From contig CM059573.1 of NCBI GenBank assembly GCA_030386875.1, forward strand, positions 33,521,891-33,585,890: a stretch of DNA of 64,000 nucleotides, given 5' to 3'. A program made the position numbers and the translations under genes. The stretch's first letter is position 1; every line of letters starts with the position of its first letter. This document shows positions 29,734 to 40,585 of this stretch, piece by piece. The notes beneath the pieces were generated by a model. That model was not told the DNA's origin. It saw nothing but the letters and a program-made list of their open reading frames with translations, and did not search any database. The DNA is from Morinoia aosen. Its lineage: Eukaryota > Arthropoda > Malacostraca > Amphipoda > Talitridae.

Positions 29734-31056
29734 TCAATTCTCTAAATTTTCTCTAACTCTCATAGATATCAAATTGTTTACTCGGTCACTCAAACTTTCC
29801 ACTTCCTGGTTTAATTTTACATTTTTATCAGTTTCATTCTGAAGCATTAATTTGAACTGACTGATTTCATTCTGATTTGAAATAATGTCTCTTGAAAACT
29901 CTTGGAAAAGACTTTCTACATCACTCAAGTTCTTAGCTAGTTCTTCTATTTTTCTTAATGGGACTGACTCTGCTCGTAATTCCATTATAATTTTGTTAAG
30001 ATCATTGAATTTTTCTTCACTGGATGAGGTTATGGTTGACTCTAAATTTTTCAGCTTATTGTCAGCTTCAACAAACGAGGGTGCTAAGGCTACTGTTCTT
30101 TCCATAACAAAAAGGTTTCTATCACTTAAATCAGTTAGATGTGCCTCTAAGCTTTTACTTTTTTCTTCAACAGTATTGTTCAGTGTTGATTCTAAACTCT
30201 TCAGCTTTTCTTCAATTTGATCCTTAAGTGATGTCTGCAAGCTCATTTCTTTTTCATTCACAACATTAATTATACTAATTTCTTGTTCTTCAACTTTATT
30301 ACTTATTAATTTGTTCTTTGAATCAATTTGATCATTAATTTTAGTTTCTAAAGTCTTCAGTTTTTCATCCATTTGATTTTCTATAACTGACTCTTGGTTC
30401 TTGAAATTCTCTTGAATCTCAGGAATTTTAACATCAATCAAATTGGTTATTTAAGAGTCCACAAGCTCAAATTTAGCTTCAACTCCTTTTATCTGATCGG
30501 TTAATGCTGACTCTTTAGCTAACAGCTTTTCATCAATTCTAGTTTCAATACCTGACTCTAGACTCTTCAATTTGTCCCCAATCTCTGGAAATTTTACGTC
30601 TGTTAGGTTGGTTATGTTTGAATCAATGTTTTCAAATTTAGCATCAATTTCATCAATTTTCTTCATCAATGTTGAGTCTATGCTTGATAGTCGTTCATCA
30701 TTTGAAACAATTTTTGGTTCAAGAGCAACGAACTTTTCAGATAAATCATAAATTAACGTCTCTGAGAATTTAACGATTGAGTCTACATCAGAAAATTTCA
30801 CTTGTAAATCTGTTTTCAGAGTTGCATATTTCTCATCATACTCGTTTATAATTGATTCCAATTCAGTTCTTTCATTTTTGAGAGCTTCAATTGTGTCTTT
30901 CAATGACTCTATATTAGAATCTTCAAGTAAACTTTTTATTTGCTCTACATTCTGCAAAAGTCCTTCAGAATTATTTTCACTATTTTCATGTTCATGATTT
31001 TCTTTACAGGAAGGTAAAAAGACCAACTTTGCTGCATAAATATTTCCACAAGACAT
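29734..31056 (-). pseudogene. Polinton fibre-like protein B, one in-frame stop
   Basis: A 441-codon frame interrupted by a single TAA at about 30,451-30,453. Both halves are in the same frame and repeat a unit of the type T-N-L-x-D-V-K-x-P-E-I, so the stop lies inside a repeat of one protein. Almost the whole length is heptad-rich coiled coil (Leu/Ile with Glu/Lys). It starts at TTTAAAAAATG with a Cys-containing N-terminus. It is probably a fibre or tether partner of the protein at 29,017-29,715. Confidence 0.6.
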
Positions 31057-31091
31057 TTTTTAAAGGAAAAAAATTAACTCTAGTTTATTTT

Positions 31092-31886
31092 CTAAAAACT
31101 AGTTGGGGTTTTATACAGATCTAAAAGAATTGCATGAAAGCTTTCATTTTCTAAACGCTTCAGCATTTCTAGACATAAATGTCCACAAATAACATCACCT
31201 ATTTTCTGGATTTTGAAAGTAGAAAAAATTATATCAACACAATCTGTTGAGTAGTCTTTAAATTCAATTGGATAAATCAAACCATAACGGTCAAAGTAAT
31301 AACATATGTTCTCTTTCTTATACCAACAAGTCCAATGCGTTCCTAATCCTTTTTCAGTGTCTAAGTTTAGGATTCCGCATTCCGTTTCTAGAGGGTGTTT
31401 AGGTAAAGTATCTCTCATGTAAATACCTCGAAAATTCGGAATTTTCAATATATTTATGTAGTATTCCAAATCATGTTTAGATAATGGTTGGTTAGGTATT
31501 ACTTCTTTGGTGGTTTCAAGTAGAGACCCTTTCCACAAGGTTTTTTTTCTCGGAGTTATCCGTATACCGGAACCTTTTTTACTTTCCATTGCTTCATTGT
31601 GCCTTTTAGTTTCTGACAAGAGTTTATCATCAGCTTTTTTCTTATTGACTGCGGATGCTATTGCAGCAGCACCTCCAGCCAAAGAGCCAGCAGCCCCAAG
31701 GCCAGCTAATAAAGCTGGAATTGTAAATATAAAACACCCCTTCGTCGCAGTATCTTTAGAAACAAAAGAAGTCTTTGTCTTTTTACAAATAATACACATA
31801 CCTTTGACCAGTATCTTATTGTTCTTTGTAATTAAATATTGAGGATTATCAGTATCAGTTTTCTTCTTACACCTTACACAATACAT
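31092..31886 (-). CDS. Zinc-ribbon / hydrophobic / adenain-like protease fusion
   Basis: 264 residues, intact. Residues 1-45 form a two-CxxC zinc ribbon (YCVRCKK and CIICKKTK). Residues 52-80 are Gly/Ala-rich and hydrophobic (PALLAGLGAAGSLAGG), like membrane-active virion core peptides. From about residue 130 there is an adenovirus-type cysteine protease fold with GTHWTCW (His), YYFDRYG (Asp) and ICGHLCLEML (nucleophile Cys in the CGxxC context of adenain). In adenoviruses the protease matures capsid precursors. Fusing the protease to a likely substrate in one chain is notable. It starts at TTTAAAAAATG. Confidence 0.8.
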   Translation of the reverse strand: MYCVRCKKKTDTDNPQYLITKNNKILVKGMCIICKKTKTSFVSKDTATKGCFIFTIPALLAGLGAAGSLAGGAAAIASAVNKKKADDKLLSETKRHNEAMESKKGSGIRITPRKKTLWKGSLLETTKEVIPNQPLSKHDLEYYINILKIPNFRGIYMRDTLPKHPLETECGILNLDTEKGLGTHWTCWYKKENICYYFDRYGLIYPIEFKDYSTDCVDIIFSTFKIQKIGDVICGHLCLEMLKRLENESFHAILLDLYKTPTSF

Positions 31887-31921
31887 TTTTTAAACATTAT
31901 TATGTGAATATATTTTAATTT

Positions 31922-33189
31922 TTAGTAGTTTAAACTCATTTTATCACCGTCAGATTGCAATCGAATTACTCTGTCAGATAGAATCAGTGCATATGCATGT
32001 GTATCATCAGGAATATTGGTTTTAAATTCTGCTTTAATTTTAATATCAATTGTAGTTTCCTTGATACGTTCATTTTGTCTGCTGATATCAAACACATAGA
32101 TGGGATATAAATATTTAAAGTGTCTGTATTCGATAGCACAATTTTCATTAGGTACATAATCTATTAACATCTTATAAGCTGTAGCATAATTGTTAGAATC
32201 GAAATCAATTTGTAAATTGTGATCAGGGTATCGTTCATTATTCGGCTGAACATATGCATTCGTCAAGTTAAAATGATCGAAAATTGCATTGTTTACAGCT
32301 TTTGAATTAGCTTTCTTAGTTTGGAACGCTAAAATTATATATCGAGGTCTTTGAGTTCCTGAATTTGGAGTTAAAGTCCAATCTAAGAATTTCTGTTGAG
32401 AGTTTACAATGGTTTGTTCCAATTGTCTATTCAAATAAGGAATAGGTAATGTTATTTTATCCTTAATTTGACGATATAGCTTTATTTTATACTCATCAGA
32501 CAGTTTATAAGCTGGCATTTTCCAAATTAATTTTGTAATAGTAATTTTACCATCAACTACTTTATCTTGCTGGTTTGCATCTTTCTCATCTGATTTGAAT
32601 ATAGCATTAGAATTATCACCTCTTCTTAAAGTCAGAGCATGTTTCCTCCATAAATTACCTTCTTATAATTTTCACAAAATCCAAACACATGTTCAAGTGG
32701 GATAGCAGCGCTGAATTTCCCATTAGCTGAACTTAAGTAGTCATTTCGATCGCTAAATCCTTCGTTTGATTTTTCATTCTTCTTAGTATCGACGCTCCAG
32801 AAAAATATCATGTTTTCTTTAACATTTTGGGGATAGCTAATTAATCCTTTTAGAGTTGTTGTAATTCCAGGGTAACTATAACCTTCAATTTCTTCATCTC
32901 CAATTCTGTAAGAAACTCTATCAAACAAATGCATAAATCCATTGTTGATTATTGTTATTTTCTCATCTTTAAAATTATAATCACTTCCATCTTCTTTATT
33001 CAAAGCTCCTTCTATATAAATAAAACTTTTACTAGGTAATACGAACTGATCTTGATTCTGGATAATGATCTTAATATCGTTATGTTCACGATTCAGTTCA
33101 GAACCTATTTGTGGTTCATAGTTATGCGTTTCAATTTTTTCAATTGATTCATCAACTTTAATGTTTTCATTCCAGCTTGAAGATCCCAT
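31922..33189 (-). pseudogene. Major capsid protein (double jelly-roll), one frameshift
   Basis: About 420 codons in two overlapping frames. The first part (33,189-32,632) starts at TTTAAAAAATG with MGSSSWNENIK. A single small frameshift in an A-run near 32,640 moves the reading to the frame that ends at 31,922. Position between the minor capsid and protease genes, length, and motifs such as HLFDRVSYRIGDEEIEGY support the Polinton double jelly-roll capsid. The gene as present cannot give a full product. Confidence 0.75.
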
Positions 33190-33217
33190 TTTTTAAAGAT
33201 AATTTTATCAAATTATT

Positions 33218-33915
33218 TTAATTTCTAGACCTTAGGTGTAATCGAACAGTTACTTCTTCACCTCTAGTATTCAGAGCATGTCCATTTTGATCAGTAACCC
33301 AAATTCTCAAATCATAGAGTAAAGGTTGATATATCGGTAGATAAATTGGTTTATTTGGATTTTCTACAATTTTATATCCTGGTGGGACGTTTGGGAAAAA
33401 GGAATATAAAATAGTATGCAACGAACCGTTGAGGTATGAGCCGTTAATTGCGCTACAATGTACGAGTATTGCGTCAACAGACATTATGTTCACTATATTT
33501 ATACTTTCATGTTCTCCAACACCTTCTAAGATAACTTCTCCAAATCCTAACATTGTATTTAAAGATTTTTCTTTATTGAAAAATACTTTTAACGTAGATG
33601 AATGGAGAACTATGACGCATTTCAAAGTATTAGTATTTGCTTTGATTTCAATAAAGCCTGCCAATGTTTTTTGAATGAATTCGTTTATACTTTCTATTTC
33701 ATAACATCCTGTTGGAAGTGTAATTACATTTTCAACACCATCAACACCAAATGGAATTTATTATTATTTTCATCAATGTTAGGAATAGAATGATACATGT
33801 CTAACCCAACCAGTGCCATTTCGTGAAATTTATTTTTGTTCAATTCTATTGCTGGACTAAAGTTTACACTTATGTCACTTTTTCTTTCACTAATTACAAT
33901 GCTTTGAGATTCCAT
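33218..33915 (-). pseudogene. Minor capsid (penton-type) protein, one frameshift
   Basis: Starts at TTTAAAAAATG (33,915), overlapping the end of the upstream gene by 22 nt. The first 60 codons (ALVGLDMYHSIPNI) run into a stop at 33,724. The continuing frame, open from about 33,760 to 33,218, carries GCYEIESIN and PPGYKIVENPN motifs typical of the single jelly-roll vertex protein. The frameshift lies in an AAT-rich stretch at 33,740-33,765. Confidence 0.7.
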
Positions 33916-35024
33916 TTTTTAAACAATAAATCATCAAACACCTTTACTTCAGCAGTATTTAATAGACCTTGCTTTAAAAGTTCATGCGTAAGTATTTGCA
34001 GTTCATTAAAAACTCCTGTATTTCCAGCGGTAAACGAACCGAACAATAACTGGTGTCTTTTTACAAGATCATTGATGTTAGATGGTAATACAATAATACC
34101 TGATCCTGAAACGTCTGAATCCTCTCTGTGAGGATGACGAGGAGGTATAGGAGAAGATGTAGGAGAAGGTATAGGAGTAGGAGTTGGTCTAAATGTAGAC
34201 CTTAGTGACGGGTCGAAAATTGGTCTCTGACTTGTTGAAGGAATTTTGTGTCGACTAAAAATTGAGGATTCTACTACTCTTGAGCTGAAAGGACTTGGTT
34301 CAGGGCTTGATTCACGACTTGATTCACGACTTGATGGACTTGCTGATCTAATTGTTTCAACTGCATCTTGAGCTTTTTTTCGTTGAACTATTCGATAGAA
34401 GGGTTTGATAAATTTAGAATATTTCTCACCCCTATTTGCTTTTATGGTACCGTCTTCCTTCAAATAAGCATCAGTTGAATACAACATATCATAATAATTA
34501 TTTTTATCTTCGTCCCTAAAGTCAATAGGATTTTGCTTTGTTAATAATTTCCATAATCCAGTTGTGCCTTCGTATATTCTATCTCCAATTTTCAAATCAT
34601 TACCCAAAATATCTACCTTTTTATTTCCTAGCATAACTTTACTTCCATCCCATCGAATGCCATAAGCTTTGTCATACTCATTTCCATGTTTCCATGCAAA
34701 ACGCAAGAAATCCAATGCGATAGGCCCAACTACAGTGTTGGATTCAGAAGATGGCAAAGCTAGTTCCTCAACAGGTTTTCCTTGGATAGATTCAAGTTTT
34801 TCATGAGGTATATCTTTTATTGCCAACCTAGTTTGTTTAGTTTCGTCAACAATTTTAGATAAAGGTTCAATCAATGGTTTGTAAACTTTTTTAACATCAT
34901 GGTATAAATCTTGTTCGATTATTCTATCATTTGTGAATTGCTTTTTCAAACTCTTTGCTAAGTTTAGTAAATCTGATTTAGTTTTGATATCAATCAACGC
35001 AATTTTTAAAAGAGAAAAATTCAA
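33894..35024 (-). CDS. Polinton-conserved structural protein (unnamed), start codon lost
   Basis: About 370 residues. The N-terminal third is helical. Then come ALDFLRFAWKHG, KAYGIRWDGSKVMLG, a GTTGLWKLLTKQNP block, a Ser/Pro-rich linker with SRESSRESSPEPSP and PTPTPIPSPTSSP, and a helical C-terminus. I recognise the G-T-x-G-L-W-x-L-L block as recurring in Polinton-type elements, without a known function. The expected TTTTAAAAATG start motif reads ATT at 35,001-35,003, so the initiation codon appears mutated; the rest is open. Confidence 0.55.
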   Translation of the reverse strand: MNFSLLKIALIDIKTKSDLLNLAKSLKKQFTNDRIIEQDLYHDVKKVYKPLIEPLSKIVDETKQTRLAIKDIPHEKLESIQGKPVEELALPSSESNTVVGPIALDFLRFAWKHGNEYDKAYGIRWDGSKVMLGNKKVDILGNDLKIGDRIYEGTTGLWKLLTKQNPIDFRDEDKNNYYDMLYSTDAYLKEDGTIKANRGEKYSKFIKPFYRIVQRKKAQDAVETIRSASPSSRESSRESSPEPSPFSSRVVESSIFSRHKIPSTSQRPIFDPSLRSTFRPTPTPIPSPTSSPIPPRHPHREDSDVSGSGIIVLPSNINDLVKRHQLLFGSFTAGNTGVFNELQILTHELLKQGLLNTAEVKVFDDLLFKKWNLKAL

Positions 35025-35047
35025 AAAGACTTTAGCTTAATATAAGT

Positions 35048-36127
35048 TCACTCTGAACTGACATTAAGTTCAGTTGCTGAGATCCATGAAGGTTCATCAT
35101 AACCTTTCCACTTGACCAGAAGTTTTCCTTTACTCTTCTTGAGAATTTTCTCAATTGCATAAACATCACTAGTATATTTTGATAGTTCTAGTTCATAAAA
35201 ACTTCCTTTTATTTCTTCACCAGCCATATCTTTTAATCTATAAGTAATTGGTTCTGTAGACAGTATTTCGGATACAATGAATAACTCATTAGTGAAATTT
35301 GGCAAAAAACCCTTCCGAAAGTCTTTCCGTTTCTTGCTTATTCTTACTCTATCCCCAATTTTGAGTTTCGGTGATGTGAAAGTTTGTTCGGTTGGAGGGA
35401 ATAAGTTATCATAAACCTTTTTACTGTTCTTTTCCAATGATGCTTGGTTAGGTGTCATTTTTATTGTTCTATGATAGCTATTATTGTAATTTTGCATTAA
35501 ATCTTGTAAAACCTTCACCCATTTTTTAGTTTTCATGTGTGTAAAATATTTCCACATTTTAGTTTTTAACGTCCTGTTGAAGCGTTCCACAACTTGAGCT
35601 TTGGTTTCATTTTCTGAACTAAACCACTGAATTTTATGTTTCTTGAATAGTTCTTGAGTGGATTTATTTGTAAACTCTAATCCTTTATCAGTTTGAACTT
35701 TGGAAGGAATTCGTATTTTAAATAGTTTTTGAAAAGAAGTTTTGATTTCTTCACCTGTCTTCTTACTTATTGGAATCGCCCATGCATATTTACTGAAAAT
35801 GTCAATTACTGTTAAAATGTAGTTTTTTCCTTGATCTTTATAGTTTTGCATGTCAACCAAATCAGCTTGCCATTGATCATCAATTTTTGATACCTTCACC
35901 CTTCTCGTTTTGAAATTATGTTTTATTGGTTTATGTAGAGTGTGAGTTTTTTGAGTTTCTAACCAATTTCGTATGAGAGTTGAAGATAAGCCGGATTTTT
36001 TAACAAGTTGATTCATTCCAGTATAACCAGTCTTTGGATTATAAAATAAGTCATTCAAGATTTTATCGCTCACATCAGTGAGCGCGTTTGATAGTTTTTT
36101 GTCGACGAGAGGCCCATTCCTGCCCAA
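35048..36127 (-). CDS. Polinton integrase, DDE type with chromodomain
   Basis: About 359 residues, open. An N-terminal region with YNPKTGYTGMNQLVKKSG is followed by the rve catalytic core: QWQADLVDMQ (first Asp), QTDKGLEFTN (second Asp), QVVERFNRTLK (Glu). An SH3-like segment (KLKIGDRVRISKKRKDF) precedes a C-terminal chromodomain (LLVKWKGYDEPSWI). It inserts element DNA and makes the 6-bp duplication. The 5' end overlaps the phospholipase gene (36,070-36,127) and lacks an obvious ATG at its open start, so the true start is uncertain. Confidence 0.9.
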   Translation of the reverse strand: MGRNGPLVDKKLSNALTDVSDKILNDLFYNPKTGYTGMNQLVKKSGLSSTLIRNWLETQKTHTLHKPIKHNFKTRRVKVSKIDDQWQADLVDMQNYKDQGKNYILTVIDIFSKYAWAIPISKKTGEEIKTSFQKLFKIRIPSKVQTDKGLEFTNKSTQELFKKHKIQWFSSENETKAQVVERFNRTLKTKMWKYFTHMKTKKWVKVLQDLMQNYNNSYHRTIKMTPNQASLEKNSKKVYDNLFPPTEQTFTSPKLKIGDRVRISKKRKDFRKGFLPNFTNELFIVSEILSTEPITYRLKDMAGEEIKGSFYELELSKYTSDVYAIEKILKKSKGKLLVKWKGYDEPSWISATELNVSSE

Positions 36128-36600
36128 CTCTTACCTGCCATAATTGCGTTAACTAATTTAGCATCTTGTCGAACGTATTCTGATTCATTTGGATCAGTTG
36201 CAATTTCAGCGGCTCTTTTTGCTAGAATATCATCAGCATAATTTCTGTCTTTCGTTTTTGGATGTTGTGAATAAAATATGTCATGATTCTTACAAGCTTG
36301 ATCGAGTGCGTTAACTCCTCGATAACCTTCTTGAATTCGCTTCTGCACCTTAGTTCCTGGACCGCAAAATGAGTAGGTATGTTTATTGTTGAATGAACCG
36401 TTCGGGACTTGTTTAGATTGAATATTAGATAGTAATTTCAAATGCATTTCAGGTAATGGAAGTTTTCTAAGCAATGTATTTACAACACCCTTCCCAGTTT
36501 TTTCTTCATTAACTATTGATTTTAAATCACTCAAATACTGTTCATTTTCAACAGATAATAAATCTTGGTTATAGAAATCATTATTGTTGTAGATAATCAT
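36070..36600 (-). CDS. Phospholipase A2-domain protein (parvovirus VP1-like)
   Basis: 176 residues, intact, starting at TATAAAAAATG. The central segment has the calcium-loop motif YSFCGPGTKV and the catalytic ALDQACKNHDIFYS (His-Asp pair), the two signatures of the viral PLA2 domain used by parvoviruses to leave endosomes. This suggests a virion entry role. The C-terminus overlaps the integrase start. Confidence 0.8.
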   Translation of the reverse strand: MIIYNNNDFYNQDLLSVENEQYLSDLKSIVNEEKTGKGVVNTLLRKLPLPEMHLKLLSNIQSKQVPNGSFNNKHTYSFCGPGTKVQKRIQEGYRGVNALDQACKNHDIFYSQHPKTKDRNYADDILAKRAAEIATDPNESEYVRQDAKLVNAIMAGKSWAGMGLSSTKNYQTRSLM

Positions 36601-36618
36601 TTTTTATACTTTAATTAA

Positions 36619-39600
36619 TTAATTTATTTTATTGTGATTTAATGCTAGTGTGTTGACACCATCTGGTAATATATGTCGCTTGTCATCATTACCATTTAAT
36701 GCAACCTTATTTATTTCTTTAGTATATAATTCGTGGTTAACACTTTGGATATTATACCTCGTTTTGTATATTGTTTCATTATTCAATGCTCTTTTATATT
36801 CATCCATTGTGATATTGTGCTCAGTTATGTTCTTACTTACACCTTTTGCTTTCTTACTCACGGAATTTTTCGTCTTGTAACAATATAGTTTTGCTCTGAG
36901 ACCGACGAATTCTTCAATTGGTATTCCACACGTTTCGTCTTTCATTTTCCCAATCACTTTCATATTTTTAGTTGAATATAGGAAGTGTTCTTTAGAATAG
37001 TTTGATGTATCATACAAGTCTTTTATTTTTTTCCATATCTATGTACAAATCTTTTGTTTCGATATCCTAACATAATGAATCTGTATCTGTAAACAACAAC
37101 TTTGCCTTATTACCATATTTCTTTTTAATATGATTATAATGGAAATCATACATTAATGTTTTACTTATATCTAATACAGATAACCCTACGTAGATTGGTT
37201 TATCAAATTTCAGTCTTTGTTTTTGCATATGACATTCTATCAAATTTTCTGAGAATATTTTAAAACTGGTAAAGTTTGGTTTATTTGCTAATTTAATTAA
37301 TTCTTTCTCTGACTTTACCAAACACACATCTACTCTATTTCTAATATTTTCCATTGTTTTACCAAATACTGAATTGTTCATCAGCTTGTAAAAGTCTTTT
37401 TCAAATTCAGATTTAGCTTGCTGACGCATTCTTGTATTGATATCAATATATGATTTCATCCATGGACTTTCATCAAACTCTAATATTCTATGAATTTTCT
37501 CTAACTTCAATCCTAGATCTAGATATTGTGTTAGAGATTTAAGATGTACAACATGTTTTTCTCGTTTTCCAAGATGTGGAATTAATTTATATACATCGTT
37601 TACTTTGATATTTTCTGGAGCCAATGGTAAATCATTATGTAGAGCATGTATGTCTTTTGGATAACTTAAATCCACTTCTAATATATAACCTTTATCTGCT
37701 TTGAGTTTCGACTTTGGATCTTTCCATTTAAAGTTACCAGTAGGTAATGATCGACACATAGCCCAGCCGTAAAGATAATTTGCATCAATATATGTGATAA
37801 AACTATTTGGTTTTCCTTTATCGAATGTTTCTGGAATATATGGATTGTTTGCTTTTGCATATAGTGTTGATATTGTAGAAATGCCACCTCTTATTCCTTT
37901 TTCAATGAATAGGAGCATATCAGGATCTTCAAACAAGGCAAATTCCATTTTTGTATGTTTCAGTAGAGCATCGAAAGACAATCCTGGAGCTGTAAAATAA
38001 TGTGCTGGATCTAGAGAATAGGTTTTCATGCATGTTTTTCTAAATTCTTCAAATACTTCGGCTAGTAATAATGTATCGACTTTTAGATATAAATTATGGT
38101 AATCTTTGAATGTTGTACAATTTAAAGCTCTCCACACTTTGAGTGCATGCTGATATACATCTTCTGAAATATTTTTATTATTTAATCTACTGTAGAATTC
38201 ACTTTTAGCTGGTAAACTATTAACGTTCATTTTTTCATAACTATTTACATATTCATACGGATAAATACCTTTTTTGTTGATCAACTCTAATTGTTGTTCA
38301 TTGAGAAAGAACTTCGACAATTCTTTGTGCTCAGATAAATTCTTCGAAAGTTTATCTAGAGATGAAGGTAAAAACCTGTAGCTGTCTAAGAACCGTAAGT
38401 CTCTGGTGATATCTTTAATTTTTCCTGTATATTTACATACATAGGAATCTACTTCTATGGTTTGTGTAAAACTAATATATTCTTCATCTGTTTGTGGAAT
38501 AACGTTCAACTTTCCGGATATATTTTCCAAGTCTTTCACGAACAAATGAGCATCGTAATTAGACAGATTGTGTAGAAACACAGGTATAAAATTAGGATTC
38601 CTAATTTTTAAATTACATTTTAAATGAGCTGGACCTCTTTAATGACCTGTCAAATGATTGTGGTCTCTAACTTTATAGTTATCTTCCGTAAATTCTCCGC
38701 CACATACATAGCATCTTCTGGCTTCTTTATATTTTTCGAATTCATCTGATGGTAAATAGATTTTCTTATTTATTTTCAACACACTATAAATTCTCTTGGT
38801 TTCTTTTTCTAAATATTCTACAAACTTTTGGGAAGCATCTTTACCATTATATATTTCTAAACGGGAATATTCATCTGCTTCAGATTTTGTATAGCAACAG
38901 AATGAATTAGGATTGTGCTTCTGAATGTTCATGGTGTAACTCGAGTTTTGATTTGGTTGACACGTATCTATTTTTTCAATGTTGATTCGAAGTCAGCATA
39001 AATTGTGAATGGATGTCTAATTGTTTTTTGGTAATGTTTAAATTTCAATTTACCTCCTTCAAGAACATACTTTGTTGGAGTGTGAACTGAACAATCATTA
39101 ATGTGGTTTGTTAATAAACATTCTTTTGTGAATGGCCATAAACAATATGGACAGACATGTTTTTTATGACCATCTTTAGTTTGCATAAATGGACTTAATG
39201 ACTTCATCAATACATAATGACTTTTATTTTCATTTGTTAACAATAAAAGTGATATAACATCTTCATTTTTTACCTTTGTTATTCTCAGAGGACATAATTC
39301 TTTCAAGTAATTAAAGTTGTAAACATTTACTGACACATTATTGTTTCTCTCAAATTTATCGATATCTTTAAGTTTTACTGGGAATGTTATGTCTCTGAAA
39401 TTTAACTTTTCAGCTTCAGTTTTTAATCTTTTAGATATTCTACTGCCGTTTTTTTCATCTCGGCAATAATATCTCGCTACACTTCACATAAAGCATTTAT
39501 TATCGGTATTTTTATTATTACTTAGTTTATAAGTCGACTTTTGAAACTTTTCAGGTAATTCTATATAACTAGAACCTTTGATAGGTTTGTATTCAATGAT

Positions 39601-40383
39601 TTTTACATTGAAGTCTAATAATTTATCTGTTATCCAGCCCGAGGAGTTTTTTGTATATTCTTCAACTTTTCTAATAGCTTCTTTATACAGATCATCAATG
39701 TTTGTAAAGTTTTTCGATATGTCTACAAACTTACCTGTATTCATCCATGCTGTTGAATATACTTTTTCATTTTTTTCTTTGTATTTATAAAATTGAACTA
39801 AGATTGCCAATTGTATCTTCATATTATCAAACTTTTGCTCTCCCAAAATTGATTTCACAACCGGGGTCATATTCCTCATGAAAACTGTTGGATCTATAAC
39901 TGATATATCAGAGAACATATATTCCAGGCATTTTTCATTTATAGCACATTTTTTTCCTTTGAATTTACAGCCATAAACGTTTCTAAAATGCTTCTTTGAT
40001 TTCTTATGCTGTTCTAGATTTTTTACTTCTACTTTACATATTTTACACACCTTTTTCTCAAAATATGAATCGGAAATTAATTCTTGATTTACGTTTTTAA
40101 TATGCCTAGTAGATTTTAGATGTGTTTTTAGATTAGAGACATTTATATTACATAAATTACAGAAATCTTTGTTTTTATCAAAATACAGATCCGAGAATTA
40201 TGGTTTACTCACGTTTTTATTGTGTTTCATGCTTTTCTCATGTCTTCTCAAGTTTATGATGTAAATATTACATATATTACAAAAATTGTTACTTGAAGTC
40301 ATCTTTACTGAAATTTTCTTTAAATTATTATGCCTTTTTGTATTCTTAGTATTAGATAGATGTGATACATTGAATGATTTCAT
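36619..40383 (-). pseudogene. Protein-primed DNA polymerase B, multiply interrupted
   Basis: A frame of about 1,255 codons from ATG at 40,383. Three C2H2-like fingers lie at residues about 35-140 (FCNICN, FCNLCN, VCKICK, each followed by a spaced His pair). Exonuclease motif DFES is near 38,980 and HNLSNYDAH near 38,570. Polymerase motif A is DANYLYGW near 37,783, motif B KLMNNSVFGKT near 37,370 and motif C DTDS near 37,085. A FVGLRAKLY block follows at 36,900. Breaks: in-frame stops at about 40,198, 39,484, 38,639 and 37,067, and frameshifts near 38,950 and 37,030. It replicates the element by protein priming when intact; this copy cannot. Confidence 0.88.
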
Positions 40384-40477
40384 TTTTAATAAATTATTTT
40401 CTCAGTATATTTTAAAAATGTCAATGTTTTTTTCCAATGTAAATTTTAAAGTATTCTGAAAATTTATATTAATCAAA

Positions 40478-40585
40478 ATGAAAAGCAATATTCCATATGA
40501 AGTAATAGGTTCTCAAAAATTTGCAAACTCGATGTATTTACTTTATTTACAATCAAAGGTAGCTCCTTCTCTCGTTATTGACTAA
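40478..40585 (+). CDS. Short ORF upstream of the coiled-coil gene
   Basis: 35 codons (MKSNIPYEVIGSQKF...) preceded by AATCAAAATG. It reads into the first copy of the local duplicated hairpin block. It may be a remnant. No family recognised. Confidence 0.2.
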   Translation: MKSNIPYEVIGSQKFANSMYLLYLQSKVAPSLVID

